64,000 bases of DNA. Origin: Phytopythium helicoides. Its lineage: Eukaryota > Oomycota > Peronosporomycetes > Pythiales > Pythiaceae. A program made the position numbers and the translations under genes. This document shows positions 40,997 through 51,577 of this stretch, one piece after another. Every line of letters starts with the position of its first letter. The first letter of the stretch is position 1. Where the stretch lies: positions 1 to 64,000 of the forward strand of contig JANFNE010000073.1 of assembly GCA_024867545.1 (NCBI GenBank), in the 5' to 3' direction. The notes beneath the pieces were generated by a model. It had not been told where the DNA came from. It did not search any database and saw only the letters and a list, made by a program, of their open reading frames with translations.

Positions 40997-42344
40997 TCAC
41001 ACTGTGAAGTGACAGCCTTGCATTGTGCCGGAGCGAATCGCATTGTACACGGTTGTTCCGCAGGCGATGGCGCTGCTTGTGGCAAATTTTGCAAAATGCC
41101 CGATTGCTGGCGGGAGTCCGTCATCGCTGCCAGTGATCTCGGCTCGCCCGTACAGCTTGGAGGCTATCAATCGCCCAACCACACGCTCCTCGCCATCCTC
41201 ACACACCTCTCGCCGCACAAGGATGCCACCAACGCGGTCGTGGCGAAGGTTTGCGGTGCTCGGAATCGGATGCAGGTCGTCGTCGTCTACGTAGTCCAAC
41301 AACAGCACGCCGTACGAGTCGGTGAGTCTGGAGAAGGACAGCACGCGTGACCTCAGTGCAAGGTTAGCACCGCTCTCGTCGCTCTGGTAGGTTGTGTCGG
41401 CGATGCCATAGCGAATTGTTCCTGATGGGGAGTCGACGACAAATCCGTATGTGTTCGCGACGTGGTGTCGCGGCCACTCGGACACACAGTCGATGAGACG
41501 ACTGCACGCCATGTCAAATACGTGCTTGAGGTCCAAGGTGTCGAATGAGACGGCGCCAACTACAGTCACGCCGAATTGTTGTCCAAGGGCGTCCTCTAGA
41601 ATTGCGCGCGTCGAGAGCGTCGGTGAAACTACTGGCATGCCTGCAGTCTCCCGCGCAAAGATCTGCGCGGCCAAGTCGAGTCGCTCATTCGTGCAGATCG
41701 CTAGGTAGTTGCGCACGCGAGCCATCGGGTCCGTCGGCAAGCGAATGTATGAGTGTAAGATGTCGCGGAGGTTGAGCTCCTGCGAAAGCACCAAGTCAGT
41801 TGTCCACGATCTCAACAGCTCCAACCCACGACGCCATTCACAAAACACACCGGATTCAACAGCGGGGAGTTGGAGAACACGGAGCGGAACTCCAACAGGT
41901 AGCGAGAATACTGGTACACCGACGCCTTGAGCGCCACGTTGGTCTGCTCAGCGTGGCGCCTGCGCAGCCGCTGTGTGATGGCCTTCTCCTCCCACTCGGC
42001 CGCTTCGCCGTTCAAGCGCAGCTTCTTGTGCCTCAACCTCAGCAGCTCGAGCTGGTTCTCCAAAAGTGACGCCTCCATGCGCAGGTCCACGGCCTCCACC
42101 TACAAAAGCACCTCCCGGCTCAGTCCCGCGCTCGCAGCAGCCCGCCGTCCTGCAGTCCTCGAGCAAGTCGCTACCGCACCTTGCGCTTGGACCGCAGCCG
42201 CCGCGAGCTGCTGGCGGCCTGAGCCCGTCGCCGTGCCATCTTCTTCTCGTCATCTGCGGCCCGCGACTGCTCCGCCGAGCGCTCGCCGTCGCTCAGCAGC
42301 GCCGCGAGCTCGCCCAGCACCTTGTCGGCCGCGCCAAGTTCCAT
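40997..42344 (-). CDS. bZIP + START-like protein 3 (M96-like family), 3 exons
   Basis: Exons (minus) 42344-42180, 42099-41851, 41779-40997; introns 80 and 71 bp; 398 residues. The start ATG at 42344 begins MELGAADKVLGELAALLSD. The basic region reads KKMARRRAQAASSSRRLRSKRK and the zipper SLLENQLELLRLRHKKL. As in gene 2 the expected Asn is Ala. The middle exon is again exactly 249 nt. The START-like half contains ICTNERLDLAAQIFARETAG, VDSPSGTIRYGI and VRREVCEDGEERVVGRL and ends ...GCHFTV, close to gene 2's ...CCHVTV. Its stop lies 110 bp from the stop of the convergent P5A ATPase. Confidence 0.92.
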
Positions 42345-42348
42345 CACG

Positions 42349-42911
42349 AGGCCTCTCTAAAAAGTGGGAGCTCCCACATATCTCACAAACGTGTTCAGTT
42401 CTCAGGGTGGGAATTGTGGCTCTATATATTTTTCTATATATTACGAGAGACGTTGTCGCACAACTGGTTGAGCAAAGTCTCTGAAGCAACTGGTACCTGC
42501 TTCGAATGCAAAACTCCCTCAAGAGCAAAGTCAGTGAGGCTACGCCGATACACATGTTTCTTCCATCCCATCACAGAGAAGTCGCTTTCAACAGTGGCAG
42601 TGTTGGACACGCCGTCGCAATGTCACCACAAAACTGCTGAAGACGCGGATATTGAGTGAGTACCTATCAACGCCCACACACTCTCAATAGTAGCTTTGAT
42701 GTCTGTCTGTGTGTCGACTCCTGCACTTACTGCGTCGTCAGTTCTGTATGAACGTTTCAGTTGCACGAATTCTTGGCCAATTTGGTAGATACAAGTAGCC
42801 AAGTGATGGCGAAGCAGTCATTGCACGAGGAGGTGCTCAGGGTGCTCAAGAACAGATTTCAGGGTGGGAAAGTTGGGATTCTGGCCTAGATTCCCACTTT
42901 TTGAGAGGCCT
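42349..42911. mobile_element. Candidate MITE-like segment with about 20-bp terminal inverted repeats
   Basis: Left end 42349-42369 reads AGGCCTCTCTAAAAAGTGGG(A). Right end 42892-42911 reads TCCCACTTTTTGAGAGGCCT, its reverse complement with one T missing. CAGGGTGGGAA also recurs inside, near both ends. The 563-bp segment encodes nothing. I see no target-site duplication, so a non-transposon inverted repeat remains possible. The left end begins 4 bp upstream of the bZIP/START gene 3 start codon. Confidence 0.45.
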
Positions 42912-43013
42912 GTCGCATCGAGCGCAGCAGAACGGCGCAGTTCAGACGCGCCGATGGCTACAGTGGGAGCGTTCCACCGTTCGATCGGTCCGCCGCCGCT
43001 CCTGCATCCTTCG

Positions 43014-43072
43014 CATACATACATACATACATACATACAGGCAGGTAGACAGGCAGGCAGGCGGACTGACAG
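43014..43072 (+). repeat. Compound microsatellite (CATA)n then (GGCA)n-like
   Basis: Six to seven tandem CATA units (43014-43039) followed by imperfect GGCA/GGTA/GACA units to about 43072. Likely to be polymorphic in length. Confidence 0.85.
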
Positions 43073-43468
43073 ACGCCGTGGAGCTCCGATCGGCGGGCGT
43101 GGGGCCAGCGCGACGACCGCGCGAGGCTTTCGAAGGTGGCGCTGCGCCTGTCTCGCGACTTGACCTCAAAGTGAACCCATATACTACAGTTTATCTCCTT
43201 CAAAGTGCGAGTTCAGTAAGTTCGTTTTTCCATTCAATTTGCAAAGTCCGAGTAAAAGTACAAACTTAGCTCTTAAATGCGCATTCAAAGTTCGCAGTAC
43301 ATTTTTAGAAGCGATCCCAACCGAACCTAGTCGTGCGCGCACCCTCTGCTGCTGCCCCCATGACGCCGCCGCTCCGGCCACTGGCGCCGCCCGCCCGATC
43401 GCGTCAATCCGCGCCGCGCCGCTCGACAGGCTGGCGCGTCACTCGCCACCAGCGTCGCCCGCAGCCAA

Positions 43469-46400
43469 ATGCGCAGACGCGCGCTGCTCGCGGCGGCCGC
43501 CGGCGGCCTCGCGCTCGTCTCAGGCCCAACCGAAGCGCTGCAGTGTCCCGAGACGGCGGACGACGCGCCGAAGGAGCGCACGCTCACCATGGACTGTCGC
43601 GGCGCCTGCGCGGACGCGTTCTCGCCCTGTTTGTTCTACTGGGACGCGAGCGAGTGCCAGGGCAGCCGCAACGAGTCGTCCAGCGAGTGTGTCGTGCCGG
43701 AGGGCGAGGGCTGCGCGTTCGAGTGCTTCTGGCCCTTCAGCGGCGCAGACAACAGCAGCTGGAACCTCATGGTCACCAACAGGTACGAGTACAAGATCGA
43801 CGTGCACGACTGGCACGCGCGCGACCCATTCTTCCGCATCGCCAAGAAGAACGTCACACAGCTCGCCGCCGTCACGGACATTGTGTTCCCACCCAACACG
43901 AAGCTCATGTGCGCATCTACTCACTCTGATAAACATGCCGTGCTGGAAATGCCGCTCTATATGTGATCTGATGCTTGTGTGGTCGTGCTCGAGCAGCTCC
44001 ATCTCGGGCAACGCCATGCCGATCGACATCAAGGCCATCAATTATATCGTGCTAAACCCAGGTGAAGGAGTCAACTTTGAGGTTCCGGGCGACGTGCTGG
44101 CCAACGCAACCGACTGCCACGACATGCGCATCGAGAACATCAACATGAGCCAGCTCACGACTTTCCCCAACCTACCAAACCTGCAGCGGCTGTACGTACA
44201 ACAGCCTCAGAAAATCGGGGTGGAGAGTCGATGGGATTCTAAACTATCCACCCTTGGTGCTGAAATACAGCATACTGTCCAACTCGATGCTCCAAGATGT
44301 TCCTGGTGGCCTCAGCAACATGTCGAACCTCACCACAGTGTATGCGGGAGCAACAATGTTCTGTCACGGCATTGAGAGTGGTTCTGACGTTATCATTGAT
44401 TAACCCGGCAGGGATCTGAGCCAGAACAGCTTCAAGTCAATCGGGCTCAACACCCTTCCTCCAAATGTCAAGGATTTGTGCGTAGCACGTGTGTTCGTAG
44501 GGTTTATCTATTGCTTCGGATCTAAGTTTTTTTTTTCCTGCAGGTGCCTACTCGCGTGCGAGCTAGCCACTGTGCCTGCTGAGATTCTGACCTTGCCTCA
44601 ACTCGTCAAACTGTACGTGATCGTATTGGATGGCTGTGATTCAACTATCGTTCACACGTACGACTCTGGCACCTCTTGTAGTGACCTATCAGGCAACAAA
44701 TTCGCAATCCCAAGTGCTGGTTCGCTTCCTTTGCAGCTTGAAACATTGTACGTGTGTCAGCCGCCGAAATATTTCGTGAAGTTGTGCGCTCATAGTGTTG
44801 CCTTCAGCATTTACTACGACATGTACCAAGCATCACTGCCGCCAGATATCATCGACATGACGTCCCTCAAGAGATTGTATGCTGCTCTATCATGTAATGA
44901 TTGAACTGATTCGCTAATCAATTCTGCTTCGTACTGGCAGAGAGATCGGGTGGAACTCCTTTTCAAGCCCGTCTCAAGTCGAGCCGCTGCCAACTTCATT
45001 GTCACATCTCGGCCTATCGGGCAACTTTCTCCCTGACCTCCCATCCTCCTTTTCTCAGCTCGTCAACTTGGATTCATTGTAAATCAGCTTGAAGCTTAGC
45101 TTGCGAAACAAGACAGAATACCTAACTTTGTCCTCTATTCGTACAGGGACATTTCGGTGAACTCATTTCGAGCCAACGCCCCGACAACGCTGCCTCCCAA
45201 CCTCAAGCTGTTGTGCGTGCTAATTAGTTTTTTGCTTAGAGTCTGTGGATTCGTATATACTCACCTTTTTTTTCTCAGAAATGCGTCATCCAACTCGATC
45301 GAGTCGCTCCCTGACAACCTCCTACCGACTTCGCTTGAATACCTGAATTTGTCGTACAACAACTTTGGGGACAATCTTCCTGTCGGTTTTGAAAACCTCC
45401 AAAGGCTGACGGATTTGTATGTGGCAAGGATTCTGGTTTGGCATTTGGGACACACACCGGCTGATTATGTTGCTGCATCCGTACAGGTATCTAGATGGCA
45501 ACGCGTTCACCACGATACCGAGTGCCATTTTCTCGCTGTCAAGTCTCCAGCGGCTGTCCATATCCAGCAGCTCAGGGCCACCAAAAACAACCCTTTCCAG
45601 CGAACAAGTTGAGTACTTGAACACGCTTGAGAGCTTTATTATCAGCGGTGATGATGCAGAGTCCTTCTTCTCAACGTCGTGCGACAGCCCAGTACAAGTT
45701 CACAACTATAGTGTTTGTATTTCGAGCGCCGCAGACACAGGAACAAGAAGCACATCCGGCGGAAGAAATTACGCATGGTTGTACATCACAGCACCGGTGG
45801 TCGTTGGTGCTATGATCATTGTCAGCATCTTTGTTCTGTACAGAAGAAAACAGCGAGTTCCTGATCCATCCATTAGCATCTTGAGCAACTCGAAAGATAG
45901 ACGACCCATGTTCAGCATTGACTCACACCTGGACCACGATACTGCAATGGGCGACACTCAAGGAACGAGCACCGCCTTTTTCTCCGTGGCCAAGACGCCA
46001 CAATGTGATAATGAAAGCATGACCAGCACTGGAGGTGCCAGCAGTGGCGCCGGTAGCCTGCGGCCAACAGTGGGTCGGTTGACCACCATGGGGTCAAGCA
46101 TGTCGATCTGGGAAGACGAAGAACTCCTCAAGGCACGCATTGATGTTCAGCAGGTTCATGAGATCCAGCTGATTTCGTCCGGCTACTTTGGCGAAGTGTG
46201 GCTTGCGACATACATGGATGATCTCGTCGCGTTGAAGCGGCTAAAGCGCCGGAATGCAGAACGGCGCGATATTTTGCGGTTCATGACAGAGATCAAGGCG
46301 CATGCGAGATTCGATCACCCAAAGATCGTGACTTTCGTTGGCGTCGCGTGGACTATGGAAAGTGACGTTCAATCAGTGATGGAGTATATGGAAGGTGGAG

Positions 46401-47002
46401 ATCTTCGCTCGTACCTGAGCGGTCTAGCGTCAGAAGAAGGCGAAACTCAATCTCATTGGGATCATCACGCGCTAAGCATCGCCACGGACATCGTCGAAGC
46501 GCTCGTTTACTTGCACTCACTTGATCCGGTAGTGTTGCACCGCGATCTCAAATCGCGCAATGTGCTGCTAGACAGTCTGAACCGCGCCAAGATTACAGAT
46601 TTTGGGGTATCAACCGAGTGCCGCGAGTGGTCAAGTGAGTCTGATGAGAACGCAACATCGAGCGCCACGGTCATGACAAGTGGCGTGGGCACTGCTCGCT
46701 GGGCTGCTCCAGAGATGCTCGCGGGCAGCGACCGGTATGGCTCCGGAGTCGACATGTACTCATTCGGCGTGATCCTGAGTGAGCTAGACACACGACGGAT
46801 GCCGTTCGCGGAGCGTGCAGGCGAGCCCGAGAACTACCTGCTGAATCAGATCGCGGCAGGTGAGCTGCGACCTCGGTTATCACCTTCCGCACCTGCTCCA
46901 CTCGTGGCACTCGCCCAACGCTGCCTCTCGTTCGACCCAGCAAATCGTCCGTCAGCCGTCGAGGCTGCCTATCTGCTTCGACGCATGCGGTCCGATGGGT
47001 GA
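43469..47002 (+). CDS. LRR receptor-like TKL kinase, 11 exons
   Basis: Inferred exons 43469-43908, 43997-44191, 44271-44339, 44412-44477, 44544-44612, 44682-44747, 44808-44876, 44941-45078, 45147-45212, 45279-45416, 45487-47002. Introns are 60-88 bp and the join gives 943 residues. Signal peptide (MRRRALLAAAAGGLALVSG), Cys-rich cap (about 24-147), then leucine-rich repeats (LPPNVKDL, LPLQLETL, LPTSLEYLNLSYNNF). TM about 536-558 (ITAPVVVGAMIIVSIFVLY). Kinase about 665-940: SSGYFGEVWLA, VALKRL, VVLHRDLKSRNVLL, DFGVS and GTARWAAPEML, all catalytic residues present. Each small exon encodes one or two LRR units. Likely a surface receptor kinase of the oomycete TKL class. Confidence 0.92.
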
Positions 47003-47204
47003 GCCAAACGTACTGCGAGTCTGTCTGCAAGTCTGAAGCAATGGCCATCAACCACTTCAACCTCATGACCATCGTCATGCCCGTACAAAATTACAAAATA
47101 TGTGTTGCTTTAACCCTGATTTTATAAAGTTCGAACGCTTTAAATCACGTCGGCTATCCCATTGCGCGCGCCGACCACCGCCAGAGCCGCCGCAGCGCAG
47201 CGCC

Positions 47205-48498
47205 ATGAGCGGCGCGGCGGGCGACGACGCGGGCGACGCGTTCCGCAACGCGTTCGTGGCCGACATGTCCAAGGTGCGCGCTCTCCGCTGGTCGTTTTCG
47301 TGGCGGTGGGGGCTCTGGGCGCTCAGCGGTTGCCGAGATATGAGCAGGTGACGGTGCGGCTCGCGAAAGTGCACGACCACCTCAAGTGCCGGCTGTGCGA
47401 CGGCTATCTGCGCGACCCCATGACCATCAAGGAGTGTCTGCACACGTGTGCGTGCCGAGGCGTGTGGCTCGGTGGCTCGGGATCTCTGGGGCTCACGTAG
47501 GCGTTTTTCCGGCGGGCGAGCAGTCTGCAACGGCTGCATCCGCCGCCACTTCTTCCATTACCAGGACCGCAGCAAGTGCCCCACATGCAACATCGGCCTC
47601 ACCGTCAAGCCCTGGGACCTGCTCGTGTGAGTACCTCGAGTTGTGCGGTGCGACGTCGACGATAAGGAACTGACGAGTGGCGCGTGACAGACCGGATCCG
47701 GCGTTGCGAGAGCTCGTCGTGAAGCTCCTGCCCGACTTCCGGCCCGCCGAGGAGGCTGAAGGTGCGACTTGAGCACACCTTCTTGACTTTAGTAAAGCGT
47801 TGGATCGCCAATTCCTCATGCTGTGGCCTTCATCCAGAGGCAGCTTTCTACGCGCGACTGGGCATCAAGCGCAAGCGCTCGGAGACTACGACCAGCAGTG
47901 AGGGATTGACAGCCCCCAGGAGCGTCATTCGTTCTCTTGGACCATCCCCGATGAATTTCATTCGGTTTGTGCTCCGTCCGCAACGCAGGCAAGTTTTGTT
48001 AACCGACCTTGATCCGACATGTCGGATCAACGCCCGATCTGCAAGCCTTCGCTTGCGTTAGACCCGACTTGACGCTCTGACAACGTTGATGCATATCAAA
48101 CGGTACAGCTCGGCTTCGGTGCCCCTCTTCCTCGTCCTACGACCTCTGGAGGACGCCAACATGAAGACCCAAGCGCTTCTCAAGGTTGGTCAATTCTAAA
48201 GGTCGTCGTTGGATATTGAACCGCTAACCACTCTGGCATTTGTACGCGTTGGCAGATCATGTCTATTCGCAAATACCTCGCCAAAAAGCTGCGTCTGCAG
48301 CGTCCCGAAGAAGTCGAGATCTTGTGTCGTGGCGCACCTGTAGGATCAGAGCACACGCTTCAGTTTGTAGAGCGCACGCGGTGGAAGGACAGCGGACATC
48401 GCGAAACACACTCGAAAATGGTGCTTGAGTACCGCCGCGCTCCGGCTGGAGTTGAGGCGCGGCTCTTGTCGTCTTCTGGTCGTCGCGCATCAGCTTAG
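47205..48498 (+). CDS. Polycomb group RING finger (PCGF)-like protein with RAWUL domain, 7 exons
   Basis: Inferred exons 47205-47273, 47348-47447, 47524-47626, 47691-47761, 47838-47964, 48109-48184, 48256-48498; 262 residues. The RING is split over exons 2-3: CRLCDGYLRDPMTIKECLHT, then FCNGCIRRHF, then SKCPTCNIGL (C3HC4 pattern). DPALRELVVKLLPDF follows, as in PCGF/BMI1 proteins. The C-terminus reads LLKIMSIRKYLAKKL, EVEILCRGAPVGSEHTLQFV and RW, the ubiquitin-like RAWUL fold that binds Polycomb partners. Family role: PRC1 component with RING1-type E3 for histone H2A ubiquitylation. Exon 5's end (donor at 47965) and the 144-bp fifth intron are the least certain part. Confidence 0.85.
48009..48030. 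repeat. Perfect 22-bp palindrome inside intron 5 of the PCGF gene
   Basis: Half-site TTGATCCGACA followed directly by its exact reverse complement. It lies in the unusually long fifth intron. Confidence 0.9.
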
Positions 48499-48635
48499 TG
48501 CTTCTGGTGGATTGTTGTCGTCACTACCAAAGTTTGTTTCCGAAGAATCGCGCATTGGAATTACTCCATTTCCCGTGTGCTTGCTTACTACCTAACTACA
48601 ACTTGATACATACTTGACGATCTTTATCTCTTCCT

Positions 48636-50294
48636 TCAGAGGGGCACCGTCGCTTGCGCAGGCATGGGCTGCATGGCACCACTGCCCCGGCCTACTGTCG
48701 ATGACGGAAGTGAGCGTGACGGTGACACGGCCAAAAGCGGGTCCCGTGCAACCACGTGCGGCGACACTCGAGGCAGCGGCCAGTCGACGATAATGTGCCG
48801 GATTGAGTGTTCGTTGCGCGTCTGGAAACGCAGCATGAGCGTGCGAGCAGCCTCGACCGAAATGTCTGGCAGCTTGCGCAGTGCCGCCGTCTCCACCAGC
48901 TCCATGAGCTCATCGAATGTCATGAGCACGCCGAGCTCGGCACGAGCGACAACGACTCTCATAATTCCAGCCTCGTCGCTCGGGTGGAAATATCCTTGCG
49001 TTCCCTTGGCTGCATGGCCACTGGCGGCGCGCTTCTTGACGCGACGGTGCAAAGCAGCGAAGTGAACACCGTAGATCTTGGCTGCTGCTCGAAGACTCAT
49101 TCCCTGTTGCTCCACGGCAGCGATGGCTTTTTCCCAAACCTCGGGCGACACTGTGTGGCTGAGCTTGTACTTGCGCTTCTCCGACGCCGACGACATGGAG
49201 GACGCGGAGGACTGCTGATCATCCGGTGTCTGGACTTTGCTGGAGCTTGCTTCGCCTGCGTGCGTCATTTTCTTGCTCTTGAGCATCCTGGCTGCCACGT
49301 TCAACGGCGGGGCGTCGTGTCCCCACGGCTTCACTGGACCTGCTGGCGCGCGACTGCTGTCACTGCTGTTACTGGTGATGGAGCTACTTGTTTTCGTACC
49401 GGACCTGGAAACTAAGCTGACGACCTCTGGGGCGTCTGTGCGGATGCCGAGCGGTCCCGACGGGGACCAGATCGCTCCGCGGCGCTCGATCAGCGTCGAG
49501 ATGGGCGGCACTGGCTGCGTCGGTCGCTTCGGGTGGGATGGCAGTGCCACTGTCCCGTGCGGTCGGTCCTGCGGCGCGTCGTACATGTCAGCGGCGGCTG
49601 CGCTGCGGTCGGGTTCATCATAGTAGGGTCCACTGGGCACTGCGTAGCGCATCTTGCTGGGCGCCGCGCCTCCGAACTCGTATCCGTATCCGTATCCGTA
49701 TCGCCTGCGTCTGCGAGTGGGTCCGAGCATGGCCATCCCGCTGTAGCCGTCGTCCAGTTCTGCGTCGGCCTCTCGCTCTCCGTCGCTGCTGCTGCCGACG
49801 CTCGAGTTGGTGACGCGGGCGATGACGCTGCCGAGGTCGCCGGCGTCGCGCGGACGCCTCAGCGGCAGCAGCGAGGCGCCGGAGGCCGCAGCGGCCGCGG
49901 CCGCGAGCGCGCTGGCGCCGTCGACAGCGGCCGAGAATCCGTGGCGGCGCTTGAAGTCGAGGATCCAGCGCGTGGGCGGGAAGTCGGCCGGGAGCGCGAG
50001 GCGGCCGCCACGGCTGGCGAGCACGCGCACGACGTAGCGCACGTCGTCCGAGGTGACGCGCTTCTCGTGCGCGAGCTGCTCGCGCAGCACGGCGGCGGCC
50101 TCGCGCTCGTCGTCGGCCGCCAGCAGCGGCGCGTCCGCGGGCGGAGAGCCGTCGCCGTCCGTGGTCGGCGCGCGGGTCGAGGCCGACGAGAGCCGAGACA
50201 GCGGCGGGGAGGACCCGCCCGAGGAGGACGAGGACGCCGACGGGCGGCGCAGCAGCGGCGGCAGCGGCGCGGGGGCCGGCGCCTGGCGCAGCAT
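48636..50294 (-). CDS. CENP-B/psq-type helix-turn-helix protein
   Basis: 552 residues from the ATG at 50294 (MLRQAPAPAPLPPLLRR). The frame stays open to an earlier ATG at 50657, which would add 121 Pro/Arg-rich residues, probably untranslated leader. An N-terminal CENP-B-like helix region covers about 78-120 (RVTSDDVRYVVRVLASRGG ... PTRWILDFKRRHGF). A low-complexity middle includes a Tyr-Gly run (YGYGYGYEF). A psq-type HTH covers about 381-425 (SPEVWEKAIAAVEQQGMSL, then RAAAKIYGVHFAALHRRVKKR), and a helical tail (FDELMELVETAALRKLPDISVE) resembles the second CENP-B-like DNA-binding unit of pogo transposases. No DDE catalytic domain follows, suggesting a domesticated DNA-binding protein. Confidence 0.75.
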   Translation of the reverse strand: MLRQAPAPAPLPPLLRRPSASSSSSGGSSPPLSRLSSASTRAPTTDGDGSPPADAPLLAADDEREAAAVLREQLAHEKRVTSDDVRYVVRVLASRGGRLALPADFPPTRWILDFKRRHGFSAAVDGASALAAAAAAASGASLLPLRRPRDAGDLGSVIARVTNSSVGSSSDGEREADAELDDGYSGMAMLGPTRRRRRYGYGYGYEFGGAAPSKMRYAVPSGPYYDEPDRSAAAADMYDAPQDRPHGTVALPSHPKRPTQPVPPISTLIERRGAIWSPSGPLGIRTDAPEVVSLVSRSGTKTSSSITSNSSDSSRAPAGPVKPWGHDAPPLNVAARMLKSKKMTHAGEASSSKVQTPDDQQSSASSMSSASEKRKYKLSHTVSPEVWEKAIAAVEQQGMSLRAAAKIYGVHFAALHRRVKKRAASGHAAKGTQGYFHPSDEAGIMRVVVARAELGVLMTFDELMELVETAALRKLPDISVEAARTLMLRFQTRNEHSIRHIIVDWPLPRVSPHVVARDPLLAVSPSRSLPSSTVGRGSGAMQPMPAQATVPL

Positions 50295-51577
50295 TTGGCG
50301 GGGGCGGCGGGCGCGGGGGGCGGAGCGCGGCGGCCTTTCTCGCTGGAAGGCGGCGGGCGCGGCCTTCGGAGGTGTTCGGGGTCGGCGAAACAAGGAGAAG
50401 TGAGGGGAGAAACGGGGTTCCGCAGGTGTATGGAAGAAAGACACGCGGGGGAGGGAGGACGCGCGTTTGCGGCGGCAGGGAGGCCGCGGTTTTGAACAGG
50501 GGGAGGGGGGACGTCGCCCCTCCCCAGCCAGTCGGCTGTGGTCGTGGGGACTGTTCCGCGCGGATGCGCCACCACGGACACGGGCATACCCAGCGCAAGT
50601 GGCCGCGACCAAAGACACCGCGGCTTTACGGAGTTGTGGACTGAACATACGCCCCATGGGGGCTTGCGAGAACGAGTGGGGGGCCTGCGGTCGTGCAAAA
50701 GATAGAGACGAAACCGATGGCCGGAGGATCCTGCGCGGCTATTCGTAACCCGCAGCCAGCACTTGGAGAGCGCCTGCGATCACCTTTGGACGCGTGCGCT
50801 ACAAGTAACGCGCGCGATGACTCGGCTTCTGGAACAATCGATGGGGTTCTTTGGGACGACCATCTCCCCGGTCGTCCAGACATAGCCGCACTTGGCGTTT
50901 GTATACCGCGTAGGATCCGACAGACGACCACCTACCGGAGCTTCTATAATTAGCGCCGGTATTTATACAATTTACAAATATGGCAAGTCACGGCGACCAA
51001 TGCGATCCATTTGTCTGCCTTCGCGTGTGAAGCCACGCTCGTGGCGACTTCAACATGGAGCGATCACACAGCTGTTTCATCAACTGCCAGCGCCACGGAA
51101 CACCAAGGAATTCGAGTCAGCCGCGCTGCGGCAGTCGCGAAACAAAGCGAAAAGAAACGCCACCGCCCGAATTAGCATTGCGAAGCAGCGAAAGGCGACG
51201 ATGATACAAAAATCCTGAAACAGGATGCAAAGATTCCAAGGATGTGGTTGGCAACGAGTTACCAGCACACACGAAGCCAGAGCGAGTGGTAATAGCCTTA
51301 CGCAATGATATTTTAGGTTTTCGCGTCTCGACACCGCCGGCAATCACATACCATGCGGGCCATTTCTATCTAGCACCGATCTCCTCTTTCCTATCCTCCG
51401 ACCAGCGACGCCAAGACGCTTGGTGTCCTCTTCAGTCATCCTTCTCTGTCTTTCAGTGTCGCGCGCTCCGCCCTTCAACTAGCGAGTGCAATCCACGCCG
51501 ACGCCTCCCTGCGCGACTCAGTCCAAGACTCGCTCTCCGCGAGACTAGACTCGACTTCACACACCGACGAAGACCGC
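50295..51577. other. Upstream region of the HTH gene and downstream region of HSP70-1
   Basis: No gene supported. The part from about 51468 is the transcribed 3' region of HSP70-1, shared with HSP70-2. Confidence 0.45.

Larger units (their letters stand above)
42345..43468. other. Intergenic between bZIP/START gene 3 and LRR kinase
   Basis: Contains the inverted-repeat-bounded segment 42349-42911, a GTGGGAGCTCCCAC palindrome at 42364-42377 and the compound microsatellite. No gene supported. Confidence 0.5.

Noticed and set aside
49684..49703. CCGTAT tandem repeat as a microsatellite
   Set aside because: It lies inside the HTH gene and simply encodes its Tyr-Gly run; described there.
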